Shown here piece by piece: positions 63,875 to 64,000 of a stretch of DNA of 64,000 nucleotides. Both the position numbers and the translations under genes were made by a program. The stretch's first letter is position 1. Every line of letters starts with the position of its first letter. Origin of the DNA: Geobacter sp. OR-1 (GTDB lineage: Bacteria > Desulfobacterota > Desulfuromonadia > Geobacterales > DSM-12255); NCBI RefSeq assembly GCF_000813145.1, contig NZ_BAZF01000007.1, forward strand, positions 124,001 through 188,000, read 5' to 3'. The notes beneath the pieces were generated by a model that saw nothing but the letters and a program-made list of their open reading frames with translations, was not told where the DNA came from and ran no database searches.

Positions 63875-64000
63875 AGCCCCTGCTCCCCTGAGCTGTTAAC
63901 GATCAAGGACTCCTGAGGTATGCCACGCTGCTCCATGCATCTGGCGAACACTTCGTCAAGCTGAGACTCGATACGGGCATCCACAGTGCCTGTCGGGGTT
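63871..64000 (-). CDS. fliH: Flagellar ATPase regulator FliH, C-terminal end only
   Basis: The last 43 codons of a gene entering from the right edge. The tail TPTGTVDARIESQLDEVFAR has the G-T-V-D-A-x-x-x-x-Q-L pattern of FliH C termini, followed by CMEQRGIPQESLIVN. FliH binds FliI and is encoded just before it, and its TGA overlaps the fliI ATG. The start lies outside the window. Confidence 0.85.
   Translation of the reverse strand, partial: TPTGTVDARIESQLDEVFARCMEQRGIPQESLIVNSSGEQGL

Overview
The window reads as chromosomal DNA of a motile, strictly or facultatively anaerobic deltaproteobacterium, most likely a member of the Geobacteraceae. This is inferred from the mix of anaerobic (CbiX/CbiD/CbiG-type) cobalamin genes, a sigma-54/sigma-28 polar-type flagellar locus with FlhF/FlhG, alphaproteobacterial-style FlbT/FlaF regulators, and protein sequence style; no rRNA or other phylogenetic marker is present. 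Almost every gene lies on the minus strand in long, tightly packed operons. Only an HDOD gene, a TPR gene, a PilZ gene and one candidate sRNA lie on the plus strand.

Positions 1-8802 (minus) hold a corrin-ring operon in transcriptional order cbiM-cbiN-like-cbiQ-cbiO (cobalt ECF importer), cbiX (cobalt chelatase), cbiC, cbiD, cbiET, cbiL, a small exported protein of unknown function, cbiF and cbiG, which runs off the left edge. Positions 8803-9859 hold a structured cbiM leader, a candidate plus-strand sRNA and a BrnT/BrnA toxin-antitoxin pair whose promoter carries a perfect palindrome next to the start codon. Positions 9860-14540 (minus) hold the nucleotide-loop operon cobU-cobT-cobS-cobC-cobB, preceded by a clear cobalamin riboswitch and an intrinsic-terminator hairpin that also contains the cobU ribosome-binding site. 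engB lies upstream of it.

Positions 15238-17721 hold an HDOD signalling protein, a 74-residue protein behind a promoter with a built-in operator, and a TPR/Ig-like protein. Positions 17764-30061 (minus) hold a pseudaminic-acid cluster (pseB, pseC, pseF, methylase, PseA-type amidotransferase, HisH-like, radical SAM, HisF-like, pseG, pseH, pseI). It is led by a Maf/DUF115 flagellin glycosyltransferase and a translationally coupled unknown protein. The likely product is an amidino-modified pseudaminic acid placed on flagellin. Positions 30111-33787 (minus) hold the flagellin operon: a sigma-28 promoter, a leader of about 155 nt with hairpins, fliC, an unknown gene, flbT, flaF and a terminator.

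Positions 34743-64000 (minus) hold most of a flagellar regulon in transcriptional order: fliH (cut by the right edge), fliI, fliJ, motE-like, fliK, flgD, a TIGR02530-type gene, flgE, then a sigma-54 promoter, fliL-M-N-O-P-Q-R, flhB, then a second sigma-54 promoter, flhA-flhF-flhG-fliA-flgF-flgG-flgA-flgH-flgI-flgJ-flgN-flgK-flgL-flbD-motA-motB. FliA made by this operon would drive fliC. FlbT/FlaF would tune flagellin translation and the Pse/Maf genes would glycosylate the filament.

Three things stand out. First, FlgL is enlarged by eight copies of a roughly 65-residue repeat, of which one copy also sits in FlgK. Second, four genes (pseB, flgL, fliR, flgD) are each broken by exactly one extra base at a homopolymer, which points to sequence error or to a common biological cause. 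Third, three diverged copies of an intergenic hairpin repeat are present. These, the sRNA candidate and the Pse cluster with an embedded radical SAM enzyme are the best leads for something undescribed.
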